Assembly (NCBI RefSeq): GCF_000420705.1
Contig: NZ_ATVL01000006.1
Coordinates: forward strand, 558,001 to 622,000
Length of the DNA: 64,000 nucleotides
Origin: Hymenobacter norwichensis DSM 15439
Lineage (GTDB): Bacteria > Bacteroidota > Bacteroidia > Cytophagales > Hymenobacteraceae
Direction: 5' to 3'
In this document: one piece after another, positions 35,447 through 43,972 of the stretch
Layout: each line of letters starts with the position of its first letter
Numbering within the stretch: position 1 is the first letter of the stretch
Notes under the pieces: generated by a model
Seen by the model: the letters and a program-made list of their open reading frames with translations, nothing else
Databases searched by the model: none
Told to the model about the DNA's origin: nothing
Made by a program: the position numbers and the translations under genes

Positions 35447-36271
35447 TTAGTTCTGGGCTACCAGATTGAGCCTGTTTTTGAGGCCTTGGTATTTGTACAT
35501 ATCCACTTTCACCGCACCCACAAACATTTCAGCCTGAATCAGTACCGGAATCTTGTTCCGGTCGTCGGAGAGGTATACTGAAATGGCGTTTTCGCCTTTG
35601 AAGAGCTTGTTGCTGGGCATTTTCGGAACCAGCTTAATGGCCCGTACGGTGCCAGCCTTGGTTTCCACCGTTTCGCGGCCTTTATAAACGACGTCCATGA
35701 CAAATACATTTTCGTCGAAAAAGCCTTGTACCCGAATGACTTCCCCGATGCGGCGCTGGTCATAGTTGATGGTACGCAGGTAATAGAACCCGCTCACTAA
35801 GTCCTGCACGTTGTCGGGCACTTTGTAGGTGCCGGTTTTGACTTTATTTTTGTCTTTGCCGTGGCGCTCCATCTGAGCTACGTCTCTTTGGTGGTCGAAA
35901 TCTACGGTTTCGCGGCGACGGTAATTGTTTTCCTCGATGTTGCGAAAAAAGCGCTGTGGCAGGATACTAGTAGTGTCAAGGTAGGTGCGCCAGGTGTCCC
36001 GTATACGCAGAAACACGTCGAATGAGCCCGTAGTACGGCCCGTAACGGTAGCCTTGAAGCAAGTCCGGTCGTTGACGCGGTGTAACTCATCCGACACTTC
36101 AATGGTAGCTTCAGCGGCGTTGATTAGGCCGTAATGCACTTTGTATTGCAGCACCTCGCCTCGCTTGAAGCTATTGTTAGGCACTGAGCGAAGCGCATCA
36201 GAGGGTTGAAAAGCCAGCAAGCCGGCCAGTGACAATACAGTAAAGGGTGCTAATAGCCAACGGCAATTCAT
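35447..36271 (-). CDS. DUF3108 domain exported protein
   Basis: ATG at 36271 gives 274 residues beginning with a signal peptide (MNCRWLLAPFTVLSLAGLLAF). The rest fits DUF3108, a periplasmic beta-rich domain of unknown function: FKRGEVLQYKVHYGLINAAEA, then DVFLRIRDTWRTYLDT, DFDHQRDVAQMERHGK and VYLSDDRNKIPVLIQAEMFVGAVKVDMYKY at the end. The family is related in shape to lipid-binding envelope barrels. A -7 box (36329-36336, minus strand) fixes the transcript start and excludes the longer frame. It is a single-gene unit closed by the terminator at 35413. Confidence 0.85.
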   Translation of the reverse strand: MNCRWLLAPFTVLSLAGLLAFQPSDALRSVPNNSFKRGEVLQYKVHYGLINAAEATIEVSDELHRVNDRTCFKATVTGRTTGSFDVFLRIRDTWRTYLDTTSILPQRFFRNIEENNYRRRETVDFDHQRDVAQMERHGKDKNKVKTGTYKVPDNVQDLVSGFYYLRTINYDQRRIGEVIRVQGFFDENVFVMDVVYKGRETVETKAGTVRAIKLVPKMPSNKLFKGENAISVYLSDDRNKIPVLIQAEMFVGAVKVDMYKYQGLKNRLNLVAQN

Positions 36272-36328
36272 AGTGGTAATAAAACAGGACAGAGGGGTGC
36301 CTGATGCCCCAGACAAAAGGGGTGCCAG

Positions 36329-36336
36329 CAAATATA
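36329..36336 (-). promoter_or_regulatory. -7 promoter box of the DUF3108 gene
   Basis: On the minus strand TATATTTG is an exact match to TAnnTTTG, 58 bases before the ATG at 36271. Confidence 0.55.
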
Positions 36337-36447
36337 CAGCAATGTGCGAACGGGGCAGAAAAGCTACTGCTCGGTAGCAGCTTTCCTAGTATAATGGACT
36401 GGTATTTACGGAAAGCAATAGTACTTGGTATACGGGCGCCAAACGAA

Positions 36448-36479
36448 AAAAGCCCCGCCAGATTGCTGGCGGGGCTTTT
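36448..36479 (-). terminator. Terminator after recA
   Basis: The 14-bp arms AAAAGCCCCGCCAG and CTGGCGGGGCTTTT are exact complements around ATTG, with an extended run of T on the minus-strand side. Confidence 0.92.
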
Positions 36480-36511
36480 CAACCTCTTGAACTTACTTCT
36501 TAAAGCAACGA

Positions 36512-37603
36512 CTATAGGGTGTCGTCGTCGTCAACGGTAGTATCTACGGGAATTGCAGCCATAGCGGTTTCCGGTTCACCTTTCACCAAGTTCCGAATTT
36601 GGGCTTCAATCTTATCAGCCAGCTCCGGATTGTCTTGCAGAATGGTTTTTACGCCTTCACGGCCCTGGCCCAGCCGGTCGCCGTTGTACGAGAACCACGA
36701 GCCCGACTTAGCAATAATACCCATGTCAACACCCAGGTCAAGGATTTCACCGACCTTGGAAATGCCTTCACCGTAGATAATGTCGAACTCGACCACCTTG
36801 AACGGCGGCGCTACTTTGTTCTTCACCACCTTCACTTTGGTGCGGTTACCAGTTACATTGTCTTTGTCTTCCTTGATCTGGCCAATGCGGCGAATATCAA
36901 GGCGTACCGAAGCGTAGAATTTTAGGGCATTACCACCGGTGGTGGTTTCGGGCGAACCGAACATTACGCCGATTTTCTCCCGCAGCTGGTTGATGAAAAT
37001 GCAGCAGCAGCCCGTCTTGTTGATAGTACCAGTCAGCTTCCGCAGGGCCTGGCTCATGAGGCGGGCGTGCAAACCCACTTTCGAGTCACCCATGTCGCCT
37101 TCCAGTTCGCCTTTTGGCACCAAGGCAGCTACGGAGTCAATTACGATAATGTCGATGGCACCCGACGAAATCAGCTGGTCGGCAATTTCCAGCGCTTGCT
37201 CGCCGTTGTCGGGCTGCGCAATGAGCAGGTTTTCGGTGTCGATACCCAGCTTCTCGGCGTAAATCCGGTCGAAGGCGTGCTCAGCGTCGATGAAAGCCGC
37301 CATGCCACCTTTTTTCTGTGCTTCAGCAATGGCGTGCAGTGTCAGCGTGGTTTTACCCGATGATTCTGGACCGTAGATTTCTACCACCCGGCCGCGGGGC
37401 AAGCCGCCAATACCAAGGGCAATGTCAAGGCCTAGCGAGCCAGTGCTGATGGCCGGAATATCGACAACTTTGTTGTCGCTCAGCTTCATAACCGTGCCTT
37501 TGCCGTAGTTTTTGTCGAGCTTGTCCAGCGTGAGCTGAAGGGCTTTCATTTTCTCGGTCTGAGGGTTGGTCACCTTCTCGGCTTTGTCAGTAGTAGCAGC
37601 CAT
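36512..37603 (-). CDS. recA: DNA recombinase RecA
   Basis: RecA forms ATP-dependent filaments on single-stranded DNA for homologous pairing and induces the SOS response. The 363-residue protein shows Walker A GPESSGKT, the [22 protein letters not shown] stretch, Walker [14 protein letters not shown], the L1/L2 DNA loops ([21 protein letters not shown]) and a short acidic C-tail ([10 protein letters not shown]). Length is standard. I see no obvious LexA box in the 176-bp upstream gap, though LexA sites in this phylum are not well defined. It stands alone and ends in a strong terminator. Confidence 0.98.
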   Translation of the reverse strand: MAATTDKAEKVTNPQTEKMKALQLTLDKLDKNYGKGTVMKLSDNKVVDIPAISTGSLGLDIALGIGGLPRGRVVEIYGPESSGKTTLTLHAIAEAQKKGGMAAFIDAEHAFDRIYAEKLGIDTENLLIAQPDNGEQALEIADQLISSGAIDIIVIDSVAALVPKGELEGDMGDSKVGLHARLMSQALRKLTGTINKTGCCCIFINQLREKIGVMFGSPETTTGGNALKFYASVRLDIRRIGQIKEDKDNVTGNRTKVKVVKNKVAPPFKVVEFDIIYGEGISKVGEILDLGVDMGIIAKSGSWFSYNGDRLGQGREGVKTILQDNPELADKIEAQIRNLVKGEPETAMAAIPVDTTVDDDDTL

Positions 37604-37779
37604 TAGAATAGGGTTTGTGAAAATGCTTAGGTTTGGTGAATGTAGGCGTTTTAGGTTGCCTTCGCAACCACAGAATCAGCATTGCAAAAGGGCAAGTGGG
37701 TCTGTTTTTGGCAGGCTAGTGGTAACGCTGCCGACCTATATTTTGTCCCCGCAATGCTAAAAATTTTCGTTGAATTTAG

Positions 37780-38961
37780 GTGAAATTTTTCGTGCTAAAA
37801 ATTTTGGGAAATAAGCCTGCTTATACCGCGCTGATACTGACGTTGGTAAGCTGGTTAAGTGGGGCAGAGCAGGCGTGGGGACAATTAAATAATTCGGCCT
37901 TTCTGCATCCGCTGGCCGTAAAACCCGAGTACGTTGGGCAGCTTCGAGTAGCGGTACAGGCGTTTTTGTTTTCCAAAGACAACGAGTACTTCAATAAAAT
38001 CAACGAGGGCAAAACGCTCTATGGTACGCAGCTGGCGCCGCGGCTGGTGTACTTTCCCAGCAAAAATCTGCGGTTGGAGGCTGGTATCTTTTTGTACAAG
38101 GACTACGGTACGCCGCGGCTGCGGCAGGTGCGGCCTCTGTTTACGGTGAAATACCAGAATGGACCGCATAGCCTGCTGTTTGGCAATATTGAAGGCAACC
38201 TGCACCACGGCTACATCGAGCCGCTGTTTGACTTCGAGCGGGTGATGCTCAACCGGCTGGAAGAGGGCATGCAGTATCGGTTGCAAACCCGCCGCCTACA
38301 ATTGGATGCCTGGGTGGACTGGCAGCGGCAGCAGTACCGCTTTAGCAATTTCCAGGAAGAAGTGGCCGGCGGCCTAACCACCGAGTTTACGGCTTACCAA
38401 GATTCGGCGGGGTGGCGGCTGGGCGTGGTGCCCATGCAGTTTCTGGGGATTCACCGCGGCGGGCAACTTGATACTATCCAAACGCCGCTGCAAACCTTGT
38501 TCAACTTTGTGGGAGGCGTGCGAGTGCGGCGCAAGCTTGGTTCTTACTTCACGCGGGCCCTGTATTTTGATGGCTACGTCACGCATTATACCGACTACTC
38601 GTTTGAAGAAGTGCTGCCTTACGGTAGTGGTACCGGGCTTTACCTTAATGCGGCCGTGGATACGCGGCTTGGCAATGTGATGCTAAGCTATTGGTCGGGC
38701 AAGGGGTTTATAGCTCCGCAGGGTGGCAAGCTATACCAGTCCATTTCCAGCACCGTCAACAACCCCAATTACACCGAGCGGCACCGACAACTGCTGATTC
38801 TGCGCTTCCTCAACGATTTTCATCTGCCTGGCAAGATGGTTTTATCTACCCGGTTCGAGCCGTTTTATGATTTGCAGAACAAACAGGTTGAGTTTTCCTT
38901 CGGAACGTACCTGAATTTCAACGCCGAATTTCTATTGACAACACTACGCCGGGCCGATTAG
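37780..38961 (+). CDS. Outer-membrane-like hypothetical protein
   Basis: The 393-residue protein begins at GTG 37780 with a signal peptide (about 1-34, ending WGQ). The rest is made of alternating short strands rich in Tyr, Phe, Gly and Arg (LVYFPSKNLRLEAGIFLYKDYG, HSLLFGNIEGNLHHGYIEPLFDF, LLSTRFEPFYDLQ and others), as expected for a beta-barrel of the outer membrane. The last strand is TLRRAD-preceded (FNAEFLLTTLRRAD), not the usual terminal aromatic. I do not recognise a defined family. It is divergent from recA, and no partner gene is adjacent. Confidence 0.78.
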   Translation: MKFFVLKILGNKPAYTALILTLVSWLSGAEQAWGQLNNSAFLHPLAVKPEYVGQLRVAVQAFLFSKDNEYFNKINEGKTLYGTQLAPRLVYFPSKNLRLEAGIFLYKDYGTPRLRQVRPLFTVKYQNGPHSLLFGNIEGNLHHGYIEPLFDFERVMLNRLEEGMQYRLQTRRLQLDAWVDWQRQQYRFSNFQEEVAGGLTTEFTAYQDSAGWRLGVVPMQFLGIHRGGQLDTIQTPLQTLFNFVGGVRVRRKLGSYFTRALYFDGYVTHYTDYSFEEVLPYGSGTGLYLNAAVDTRLGNVMLSYWSGKGFIAPQGGKLYQSISSTVNNPNYTERHRQLLILRFLNDFHLPGKMVLSTRFEPFYDLQNKQVEFSFGTYLNFNAEFLLTTLRRAD

Positions 38962-39008
38962 GTTGATTTTCAGCTCTCAGTTGTGGGAGATGAGCTACCG
39001 AAGTACGG

Positions 39009-39581
39009 TTACAAACCAACAACTGGGTCTATCCGAAAATGCACGATGTCTGGTTCCTTATCACGCAAGGGCCACAGGCGCCGCTTGGTTACAACAGGCT
39101 GAAATCCCACGGCTTTGGCCACGGCTATGCTGCGCGGGTTGTTGCGCCGACACCGAAGTGTGAGGTATTGAGCCTCTAAATATTGGCCGAACCCAAACGT
39201 AACAGCGGCGGCCAAAGCTTCGCGGGCGTAGCCATATCCTTCCGCTTCGGCCGCCAGATAGTACCCTATTTCGGCACTTCTGGGCAATTGCCAACTAGGC
39301 CGAAGGCTGATGTCGCCGAGGTAAACACCAGTTTTGCGGTGCCAGATGCCGAATACATATAACCGGCCGGTTTGCCAATCCTGCTTGAATTGGGTGAGGG
39401 TGCGCGCCGCGCCGGCAATAGTTTGAACAGCGGCAACTCGGTTGGGGAAGGCAGGAGCGAGGCGGCTCCGGTTTTGGTCGAGAACAGTGAAAAATGCCTC
39501 TTCATCTGTGGGTTCGTATGGCCGCAGTGTAAGCCGAACGGTGCTGATGGGCGTGAGGGGAGGGGGAGAAGCAGCGTACAT
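39009..39581 (-). CDS. GNAT-family N-acetyltransferase (RimJ/RimL-like)
   Basis: This 190-residue protein starts with a RimJ/RimL type opening (STVRLTLRPYEPTDEEAFFTVL). It contains GIWHRKTGVYLGDISLRP, the acetyl-CoA loop EAEGYGYAREALAAAVTFGF with the Q/RxxGxG/A-like EGYGYAREA, and LTLRCRRNNPRSIAVAKAVGFQ, the typical N..S..L..K.GF element. It transfers acetyl from acetyl-CoA to an amine, perhaps a ribosomal protein N-terminus or a small molecule. The target cannot be read. No operon partner. Confidence 0.9.
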   Translation of the reverse strand: MYAASPPPLTPISTVRLTLRPYEPTDEEAFFTVLDQNRSRLAPAFPNRVAAVQTIAGAARTLTQFKQDWQTGRLYVFGIWHRKTGVYLGDISLRPSWQLPRSAEIGYYLAAEAEGYGYAREALAAAVTFGFGQYLEAQYLTLRCRRNNPRSIAVAKAVGFQPVVTKRRLWPLRDKEPDIVHFRIDPVVGL

Positions 39582-39684
39582 AATTTTAAAAAAGCAGCGC
39601 CACTATCTACGTACAGCACGGCAAAAACGCTCAAATACAGCTATAACTGCTAGCTCGGCCGTAACTCTCGCTACCTAGGGCCGT

Positions 39685-39692
39685 TAGTTTTG
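39685..39692 (+). promoter_or_regulatory. -7-like promoter box upstream of the SDR gene
   Basis: TAGTTTTG matches TAnnTTTG, 77 bases before the SDR ATG at 39770. No upstream TTG is at a fitting distance. Confidence 0.35.
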
Positions 39693-39769
39693 CTAGTCTC
39701 GCCTGTGTACTGTCTGCATGAAATAAGCATGGCGTAAGACTTTCACTCGCTCATATTCATCTGCCTGCT

Positions 39770-40657
39770 ATGAAAAGAAGACTCGAAGGAAAAGTGGCTA
39801 TTGTCACGGGTGGTGGCGCCGGTATCGGGGAAGCCATTTGTAAGAAGTTTGCCAACGAAGGGGCCGCCGTGGTGGTGGTAGGGCTGGAAAGTGACCCGGT
39901 GCGGAAGGTAGTAGATGAAATTCAGCAACGAGGGGGCAAAGCCATTGGCTATCTAGGCGACATCTCGCACGAGAAAAACGCCGAAGAATGCGTGCAGCTA
40001 GCTGTTGATGATTTCGGGAAGCTAGACATCTTAATCAATAACGCAGGCGTATTTCCAGCAACCTCCGTGCTCGAAAAGTATCCTGTGGACGCTTTCGAAT
40101 ACATGATTAAGAATAACATCTATTCCACCTTCATGATGACGCGGGCCGCTCTGCCCGAGCTACAGAAAACACGGGGCAACATTGTAACGGCTGGGTCGGA
40201 GGCTGGCTGGATGGGCATTGCTGAAAACACACCATATGGGGGTACCAAGGCTTTCAACCACGCCTTTATGAAAGGGGTGTCCACTGAGCAAGCCAAACAT
40301 GGCGTACGCGCCAATTGCGTTTGCCCTGGCCCTGTGGATACTGCCTGGACCCACAAGGAAACCGGACCAATGAATGCTAAAATGGAAAAGCAGAACGTAG
40401 ACGGCCCACCACTCGGCCGCCGTGGTACGCCCGAGGAAGTTGCTAATGTTTATCTGTTCTTGGCTTCCGATGAAGCCAGCTACGTAACGGGGGCGCTGTT
40501 CTTTGTGGATGGAGGCATCACCAATTCCAAAGGCACACCGGGCGCTGAGGTACCCAGCCACCTGCGCCGTGAGCCAGAAGGGGAGTTGAGCTTAAAGCAC
40601 AGCAAAGAAGGCAATACAAAGATTCGGGAGGAAGCGGCCGGCACCATGATCAGCTAA
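39770..40657 (+). CDS. Short-chain dehydrogenase/reductase
   Basis: The 295-residue protein is a classical SDR: dinucleotide motif VTGGGAGIGEAI (about 13-24), DILINNAGVFPAT, and the catalytic set with Ser in VTAGSEAG and the YGGTKAF signature giving Tyr and Lys. FVDGGITNSKGTP closes the substrate loop. It has a C-terminal tail of about 40 residues beyond the core, rich in charge (HLRREPEGELSLKHSKEGN). The acidic/neutral residue after the second strand favours NAD or NADP without certainty. The substrate is unknown. A strong hairpin terminator follows at 40691-40728. Confidence 0.93.
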   Translation: MKRRLEGKVAIVTGGGAGIGEAICKKFANEGAAVVVVGLESDPVRKVVDEIQQRGGKAIGYLGDISHEKNAEECVQLAVDDFGKLDILINNAGVFPATSVLEKYPVDAFEYMIKNNIYSTFMMTRAALPELQKTRGNIVTAGSEAGWMGIAENTPYGGTKAFNHAFMKGVSTEQAKHGVRANCVCPGPVDTAWTHKETGPMNAKMEKQNVDGPPLGRRGTPEEVANVYLFLASDEASYVTGALFFVDGGITNSKGTPGAEVPSHLRREPEGELSLKHSKEGNTKIREEAAGTMIS

Positions 40658-40690
40658 CCAATTGTTCTGACCCGTGCTATAGCTGAAAAA

Positions 40691-40728
40691 GAAAAGCGGC
40701 TTGCCAATTGATTGGCAAGCCGCTTTTC
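40691..40728. terminator. Bidirectional terminator
   Basis: Perfect 18-bp arms (GAAAAGCGGCTTGCCAAT and its complement) lie between the convergent SDR and 40748 genes. T-runs are present in both directions. Confidence 0.93.
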
Positions 40729-40747
40729 TTTTATACTTGGTTAAGCA

Positions 40748-41188
40748 TTACGCTTTTTGCAGCGCAGCTCCAATGCCAGAACGGTACTGCGGTGGGCTGC
40801 CCAAGGACTGTTGAATCCGCATCACATTTACCTGGCGAGCTGCTTCGTTGAAGAACTCAAGACGGCGAATTAGCATTTCCTTTACCAGCACTCGGCCTTC
40901 GGGGGTACGCATAACAGCACGCTTGTCTTCCAAAATCCGGCGCATAATGGCTTCGGTTTCAGCCTCACGTTGCGCGTATTGAGCTTGGAACTCGCGCAGC
41001 CGCTCTATGCCTTCGGTGGTGAGGCGGAATTGGCCGCCGCCTTGGTTCAGGACCTCACACAGCACATACACTTCCAGCGGAAGCGAGGTAGCCAGCGCCG
41101 TAGTGCGCAAATCGAGGCCTACAGCTAGCGCATCCAGAATGATGTGAATGTTGCGCTCAAACTGCTGATAGTAACCGGAAACTTCCAT
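40748..41188 (-). CDS. Hypothetical helical protein (146 residues)
   Basis: The protein starts MEVSGYYQQFERNIHIILDALA and is almost entirely helical and charged in the second half (QREAETEAIMRRILEDKRAVM, KEMLIRRLEFFNEAARQVNV). There is no signal peptide, membrane segment or known motif. It lies 79 bases downstream of the moxR gene on the same strand, so it may belong to that unit. The phrase LTTEGIERLREF hints at a winged-helix-like turn, but this is weak. Function unknown. Confidence 0.75.
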   Translation of the reverse strand: MEVSGYYQQFERNIHIILDALAVGLDLRTTALATSLPLEVYVLCEVLNQGGGQFRLTTEGIERLREFQAQYAQREAETEAIMRRILEDKRAVMRTPEGRVLVKEMLIRRLEFFNEAARQVNVMRIQQSLGSPPQYRSGIGAALQKA

Positions 41189-41267
41189 ATGGGTAATACT
41201 GGATTATGAATGCTGAGTTCTGAATGCCAGTTGACCTATAAAGTCAAGGCTTAGCACGCTTGATTGC

Positions 41268-42233
41268 TTAAAGCAATTCTTTTACAATCTGCTCAACCGA
41301 AATGCCTTCGGCTTCGGCCTTGAAATTACGAACCAACCGATGCCGCAGAATCGGTAGCGCTACCGCCTTTACGTCCTCAATATCGGGCGAATATTTACCG
41401 TTGAGCAAGGCGTTGCACTTGGCACCTACAATCAAATGTTGAGAAGCACGTGGGCCGGCACCCCATTCCAGCAATTGAGTGGCACGAGCAGCACCTCGCT
41501 CGGTGTTGGGGCGGGTTTTGTGCACGAGGCTCACGGCGTACTCCACCACGTTATCAGCAACGGGCACTCGGCGGACGAGTTGCTGATACGCTTGAATTTC
41601 GTCGGCGTGCAAAGTCTTTCCAACTTTAGCCTTCACGTCCGACGTGGTATTCTTCACGATTTGCAGTTCGGCCTCGTAGCTCGGATAGCCCAATTCAATA
41701 TTGAACATGAACCGGTCGAGCTGAGCTTCGGGGAGTGGGTAGGTGCCTTCCTGCTCAATAGGGTTTTGGGTAGCCAGCACAAAAAACGGCCGCTCCAGCG
41801 GGTACCGCTGGCCTGCTACCGTCACGGCGTATTCCTGCATTGATTCTAGCAGGGCGGCCTGGGTTTTAGGCGGGGTCCGGTTGATTTCGTCGGCTAGTAC
41901 GATATTGGCAAAAATAGGACCTTGCACAAAGTGAAAGTCCCGCTGCTGATTCATCGTTTCCGAGCCCACAATGTCGGAGGGCATCAAATCGGGCGTGAAC
42001 TGGATACGGTTGAACGAAAGATCCAGTGCATCGGCTACTGTTTGGATGAGCAGCGTTTTGGCCAAACCTGGCACGCCAACCAGCAGGCAATGCCCCTGCG
42101 AGAAAACGGCAGTTAGCACCAGCCGAACTACTTCATCCTGCCCAACTATGACCTTCCCAATTTCCTGGCGCAGCGTGCGGTACGAGGCAGCCAGCGCGTC
42201 GGCGGCTTCTTTATCAGAAGAGAATGTGCGCAT
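41268..42233 (-). CDS. MoxR-family AAA ATPase
   Basis: The 321-residue protein shows Walker A GVPGLAKT, the segment DLMPSDIVGSETM, Walker B IVLADEINRTPPKTQAALLESMQE, sensor 1 FFVLATQNPIEQEGTYPLPEAQLDRF and the C-terminal lid with RHRLVRNF. MoxR ATPases act as chaperone-like helpers, often with DUF58 and VWA-domain partners, to assemble or activate envelope complexes. Those partners are absent here. Instead, two parvulin-type isomerase genes lie upstream on the same strand, separated by a 97-bp gap that contains an imperfect inverted repeat. A role in envelope maturation is plausible. Confidence 0.93.
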   Translation of the reverse strand: MRTFSSDKEAADALAASYRTLRQEIGKVIVGQDEVVRLVLTAVFSQGHCLLVGVPGLAKTLLIQTVADALDLSFNRIQFTPDLMPSDIVGSETMNQQRDFHFVQGPIFANIVLADEINRTPPKTQAALLESMQEYAVTVAGQRYPLERPFFVLATQNPIEQEGTYPLPEAQLDRFMFNIELGYPSYEAELQIVKNTTSDVKAKVGKTLHADEIQAYQQLVRRVPVADNVVEYAVSLVHKTRPNTERGAARATQLLEWGAGPRASQHLIVGAKCNALLNGKYSPDIEDVKAVALPILRHRLVRNFKAEAEGISVEQIVKELL

Positions 42234-42330
42234 TCAGAAGGAGCTAGAAGATAAAAACTAGATACTAGAAGCCAGAAGTTCGAGGCCTATATTCTAGCTT
42301 CCAACTCTTGACTTCCAGCTTCTTGAAAAA

Positions 42331-43719
42331 TTAATTAACCGAGTCCAATAGTTTGCAGCCAGCGTATTGCGGGTCAACTTCGATGAAAACACTGCCACGG
42401 TTCTTAGTGAACCACTCATCCAAAGCCTTGTTTTTCTTTTCAGCTAAAGCGGCCTGGGAAAGTTTCTGGTAGTCGTCTTTGAAGTTGGCTTGGTGCGGCG
42501 GCGTATTCGATTTCAGCCAGATGATGCGCATGGCATCTTTGCCGTCGTCGGTACGGTAGGGCATGGGCGGCGTGATGTGGCCCACTTTCATCGTGTCAAT
42601 AGTAAAGAATACGGCCGGATCGAGCTTGTCGAGTGGCAGATACGTGCTGCCGTCCTCACGGTTCTGAAGCAAGCCTCCATTCGCGCCCGACTGCTTGTCA
42701 TCGGAATTATCCTTGGCGGCTTTAGCAAACGTGAGGCTGTCAGCCAGAATACGGCGGCGCAAAGAAGTCAGGTCTTTTGCGGCTTCGTTTACGTCGGTCG
42801 AGCCAGTGGTAGGCTTAAGTAGGATGTGGCGGGTGCTATATTGGTCGCCTTTGCGCTCGATTAGTTGAATGAGGTGGAAGCCGAACTGCGACTCCACCAC
42901 CGGCGACAACCCACCTGGCTCCAAACGCAATGCGGCGGCTTCGTACTCAGGCACCAGTTCTTTCCGCTTGAAAAAGCCAAGGTAACCGCCTTGGGCTCCC
43001 GAGCCAGGGTCTTCAGAGTACTGCTTAGCCAGCGTTTCAAAACTCTCGCCGGCCAGAATACGTGCCCGAATATCGTTGAGCTTGGCTTGCGTAGCCTGCT
43101 TAGCTGAAGAATTTACTTTGGCAAACTTAATGATCTGCCCCACTTCCACTTCGGTGGAATAATAAGGGAGACTGTCCTTGGGAATCCGGTTGAAGTACTG
43201 GCGTACTTCGCGGGGTGTCACGCTCACCTTGCCTGAAATCTGGTCCTGCATTTTCTGCTGCACCAATTGCTCTTTCACTTGGGGCCGCAGATCTTCCTTC
43301 AGCTGCTTGATGGGCTTATTGTAGTACTCCTCTAGCTTTTTCTCTGAGCCAATCTGCTGGGCGAAATAGTTCATGCGGCGGTCCAACTCACCTTTCACCT
43401 GAGCGTCCTCCACTACCACCGAGTCGGTTTCGGCTTTGGCGAGCAGAAGCTTATTAAGTGCCAGACTTTGCAGGATACGGCATTGCAGGTCAGGTGGCAA
43501 AGGCTTGCCTTCAGCCCGCGCCTTTTCCTGAGCCATAATAGCTTCTAAGTCGGAGCGCAATACAATCTGGTTGTCGATTTTAGCGATAATGCCATCAACG
43601 AGCTGCTGCCCTACGGGGCGCCCCACACCTAGCTGCGCAAAGCCCGTGTTGTACAACGTGGTGAGCAGCAATACGGTCAGCAAGGCTGCCCGTTTCAACG
43701 AAACAAAGGAACGAGTCAT
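42331..43719 (-). CDS. SurA-like peptidylprolyl isomerase
   Basis: From ATG 43719 the protein has 462 residues, with a signal peptide (1-29, ending GFAQ). An N-terminal chaperone domain (about 40-160, VDGIIAKIDNQIVLRSDLEAI) is typical of SurA. The first parvulin domain (about 175-280) has ARILAGESFETLAKQYSEDPGS and GGYLGFFKRKELVP, ending with SQFGFHLIQLIERK. A second, less conserved parvulin domain follows (about 290-395). SurA chaperones escort unfolded outer-membrane proteins through the periplasm and isomerise prolyl bonds. A second start five codons upstream is possible. It forms a row with the 768-residue parvulin protein upstream and MoxR downstream. Confidence 0.9.
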   Translation of the reverse strand: MTRSFVSLKRAALLTVLLLTTLYNTGFAQLGVGRPVGQQLVDGIIAKIDNQIVLRSDLEAIMAQEKARAEGKPLPPDLQCRILQSLALNKLLLAKAETDSVVVEDAQVKGELDRRMNYFAQQIGSEKKLEEYYNKPIKQLKEDLRPQVKEQLVQQKMQDQISGKVSVTPREVRQYFNRIPKDSLPYYSTEVEVGQIIKFAKVNSSAKQATQAKLNDIRARILAGESFETLAKQYSEDPGSGAQGGYLGFFKRKELVPEYEAAALRLEPGGLSPVVESQFGFHLIQLIERKGDQYSTRHILLKPTTGSTDVNEAAKDLTSLRRRILADSLTFAKAAKDNSDDKQSGANGGLLQNREDGSTYLPLDKLDPAVFFTIDTMKVGHITPPMPYRTDDGKDAMRIIWLKSNTPPHQANFKDDYQKLSQAALAEKKNKALDEWFTKNRGSVFIEVDPQYAGCKLLDSVN

Positions 43720-43928
43720 GGAATGAGTCAAAGGATACGTCCGGCACTAGACTATAAGCACCACCGAACCGGGCTGCTGACTGAACGCAGAAAGCGGCCC
43801 GTAAATTTCAACATAAATCCTTTCTCCGGCAAAAACCATCCGGGTATCAGGCTTTCAAGCATAGAGCCTGCCAGTGAGCTACGGGTTGCACGCCTGCGAA
43901 TGTGCTGCGGCAAATCATGTACTAAACA

Positions 43929-43956
43929 AAAAGCCCCGGTTGTAACCGGGGCTTTT
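43929..43956 (-). terminator. Terminator between the two parvulin genes
   Basis: The arms AAAAGCCCCGGTT and AACCGGGGCTTTT pair exactly around GT. On the minus strand it lies 17-44 bases after the 768-residue parvulin gene, so the downstream isomerase gene probably has its own promoter. Confidence 0.9.
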
Positions 43957-43972
43957 CACTGCAAGCGAAGCA